Of a stretch of 64,000 nucleotides of DNA, positions 62,846-64,000 are shown in pieces (within the stretch, counting starts at the first letter, position 1; each line of letters opens with the position of its first letter). A program made the translations under genes and the position numbers. The notes below the pieces were generated by a model. The model did not search any database. It was given only the letters and a program-made list of their open reading frames with translations, and was not told the origin of the DNA. This stretch comes from UBA4459 sp963776205. GTDB lineage: Bacteria; Bacteroidota; Bacteroidia; Bacteroidales; F082. The DNA lies in NCBI GenBank assembly GCA_963776205.1, contig CAVZLR010000004.1, positions 186,001-250,000 of the forward strand, in the 5' to 3' direction.

Positions 62846-64000
62846 TTAATTACTGGTAGTTATCCGAACGATGCTGATCTCGATATCGCCGTTTTGTGAA
62901 TAAATCGACATCCAATTGTTGTCTTCAGCAAACCATTTATATTGATTACCCACACGGATGATGAAATCATTCATTTCTTCATCCTGAGGCACCTGGACAA
63001 CAAATCCGCCATTTTTACCACTATCGCCACCATAACTGAAGATCATTTTAAATGACTGGTTGGTTAGATTGCGCGCTTTTACGAGTACATAATTGCTTTT
63101 ACGTACGTTAACAGGAATCGGATCAAAATCAAATTTCTCAGTAACTTCCGAGTTAATCACTATACGTTCTTTTACAATATCAGTGATGGCATTGTCATCC
63201 AAATACTTGGTGATCTTTCGAATCATTTCAGTGGGATAGGGCTCATCAGGGAGCATACTTCGAGCTTGCTGGTAGCTTTGGATAGCCTTGTCGTAAATCC
63301 TTGAACTATACAAATTGTCAGCTTCAGCAATCACCACATCATATTGTCCTCGAATTACTTTTAACTCTTCATCCAGGAGTTTTTCACTCTCTTTAATTTT
63401 AGCGTTTGGATAATTCTCATCAGGTTTTATACTTCGTGCTATTTTATAATCGATAAGCGCATCTTTATAATTGCCTTGTGTAAAATAAACATCTGCTTTA
63501 GTGATGGCTTCCATGTAGCGTTGTTGCCTCTCGGCAGCCAACCGCTCTAAGATCTCATCAATTTCCAGTATTTTCTGCTGGGGATACCTTTCAGAAGGTT
63601 TAGCTGATAGAGCTTTTTCGTATTCTACTCTTGCTAATTCATAACTTTTTTCACCGAAAAGCAGGTCTCCACTTTGGATTGAATTATCATAAGTTTCCCG
63701 CCTTGCAATTTCTCTTTCCCTGTTAATTTTGAGTGTTCTGGCATGATCCATATTGGCCAGTGCTTTTTCACCGGTTGGCTTTATGCGCAGGGCTTCTTCA
63801 TAAGAAGAAATCGCATCATTATAATTCTGGAGAGTCAGTAATGAATCACCCTTCTGCAGATGTACCTGGTAAATGGCATCTATTTCTGCCTGCCTTATGC
63901 GTGCATCAACAATACTGTCGATTTCTTCAATCTTCTGTTGAGGTAAAATCTCGTAAGACTTCAACTCAAGCGCATTCTGATAAGCCATTTTGGCATCTTC
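62846..64000 (-). CDS. Large repeat protein with C-terminal beta domain, N-terminus beyond window
   Basis: The frame is open to the right edge (at least 384 residues seen), so the first visible Met at 63988 need not be the start. About six repeats of some 40-65 residues share the pattern A...Y..A...YE.AL.IKP.E.YP..KI.EI, a TPR-like unit with a conserved (Y/K)P-x-x-KI end (for example SYEEALRIKPTGEKAL, EYEKALSAKPSERYPQQKI). A C-terminal beta-rich domain of about 110 residues follows (NYVLVKARNLTNQSFKMIFSYGG ... GDIEISIVRITTSN). Such proteins are associated with envelope or gliding machinery in Bacteroidota, but no family name is certain. Confidence 0.75.
   Translation of the reverse strand, partial: EDAKMAYQNALELKSYEILPQQKIEEIDSIVDARIRQAEIDAIYQVHLQKGDSLLTLQNYNDAISSYEEALRIKPTGEKALANMDHARTLKINREREIARRETYDNSIQSGDLLFGEKSYELARVEYEKALSAKPSERYPQQKILEIDEILERLAAERQQRYMEAITKADVYFTQGNYKDALIDYKIARSIKPDENYPNAKIKESEKLLDEELKVIRGQYDVVIAEADNLYSSRIYDKAIQSYQQARSMLPDEPYPTEMIRKITKYLDDNAITDIVKERIVINSEVTEKFDFDPIPVNVRKSNYVLVKARNLTNQSFKMIFSYGGDSGKNGGFVVQVPQDEEMNDFIIRVGNQYKWFAEDNNWMSIYSQNGDIEISIVRITTSN

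Overview
The window reads as chromosome of a Bacteroidota bacterium, probably an anaerobic or microaerophilic Bacteroidales/Marinilabiliales-type lineage; the exact taxon cannot be fixed by eye. Signs seen directly are: many upstream regions carrying the Bacteroidota -7 element TAnnTTTG, few Shine-Dalgarno sequences, secreted proteins with C-terminal type IX secretion (T9SS) sorting domains, several TonB-dependent receptors, the Bacteroidota-specific small ribosome-associated protein DUF4295 next to L33, and AT-rich DNA. No tRNA, rRNA, CRISPR array, prophage or complete insertion sequence was recognised. The gene order looks like stable chromosome.

Layout. 0-3 kb: thioredoxin-like lipoprotein (cut by the left edge), an orphan transposase zinc-ribbon protein and a secreted C10 cysteine peptidase. 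3-8 kb: histidine catabolism (hutI, bifunctional ftcD) around a convergent membrane protein. 8-13 kb: marC, rpmG, DUF4295, ftsY, rimO, then a MORN-repeat protein and a hotdog thioesterase. 13-20.5 kb: a giant acyl-CoA dehydratase activase-like protein (one frameshift), a broken aldehyde dehydrogenase and a catabolic-type acetolactate synthase. 20.5-26 kb: a minus-strand operon of a sodium symporter, GNAT, M20 amidohydrolase, alanine racemase and a second PLP racemase. 26-29.7 kb: MarR regulator, thioesterase and a long KamA-type radical SAM enzyme.

29.8-42.5 kb is the most interesting part: a molybdenum/tungsten cofactor island. One apparent minus-strand operon runs lipoprotein, TonB receptor, T9SS protein, moeA, moaA, moaC, MOSC-MogA fusion. 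A second runs ModE-like regulator, TiaS-like protein, ECF-S-like membrane protein. An aldehyde:ferredoxin oxidoreductase (AOR) gene and divergent thiF/thiS-moaD genes complete it. Three copies of a 24-bp ModE-like palindrome lie upstream of the three minus-strand units. No ABC-type molybdate/tungstate transporter is present, so the TonB receptor, lipoprotein and membrane protein are candidates for a metal-oxyanion uptake route.

42.5-64 kb: pruA; a cobalamin riboswitch ahead of a BtuB/BtuG-like pair; OsmC; a Nudix hydrolase; clpS; NfeD and flotillin floA; a RelA-type (p)ppGpp synthetase whose hydrolase site is lost; an ECF sigma/anti-sigma/DUF4252/ABC operon; a two-component system divergent from a secreted target gene with four phased TTAACC repeats between them; a class V aminotransferase; and TPR proteins reaching the right edge.

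Single-base frameshifts interrupt four genes (activase, aldehyde dehydrogenase, AOR, thiF) and possibly the btuB start. Most lie in A/T homopolymers, so read or assembly error is at least as likely as true gene decay.
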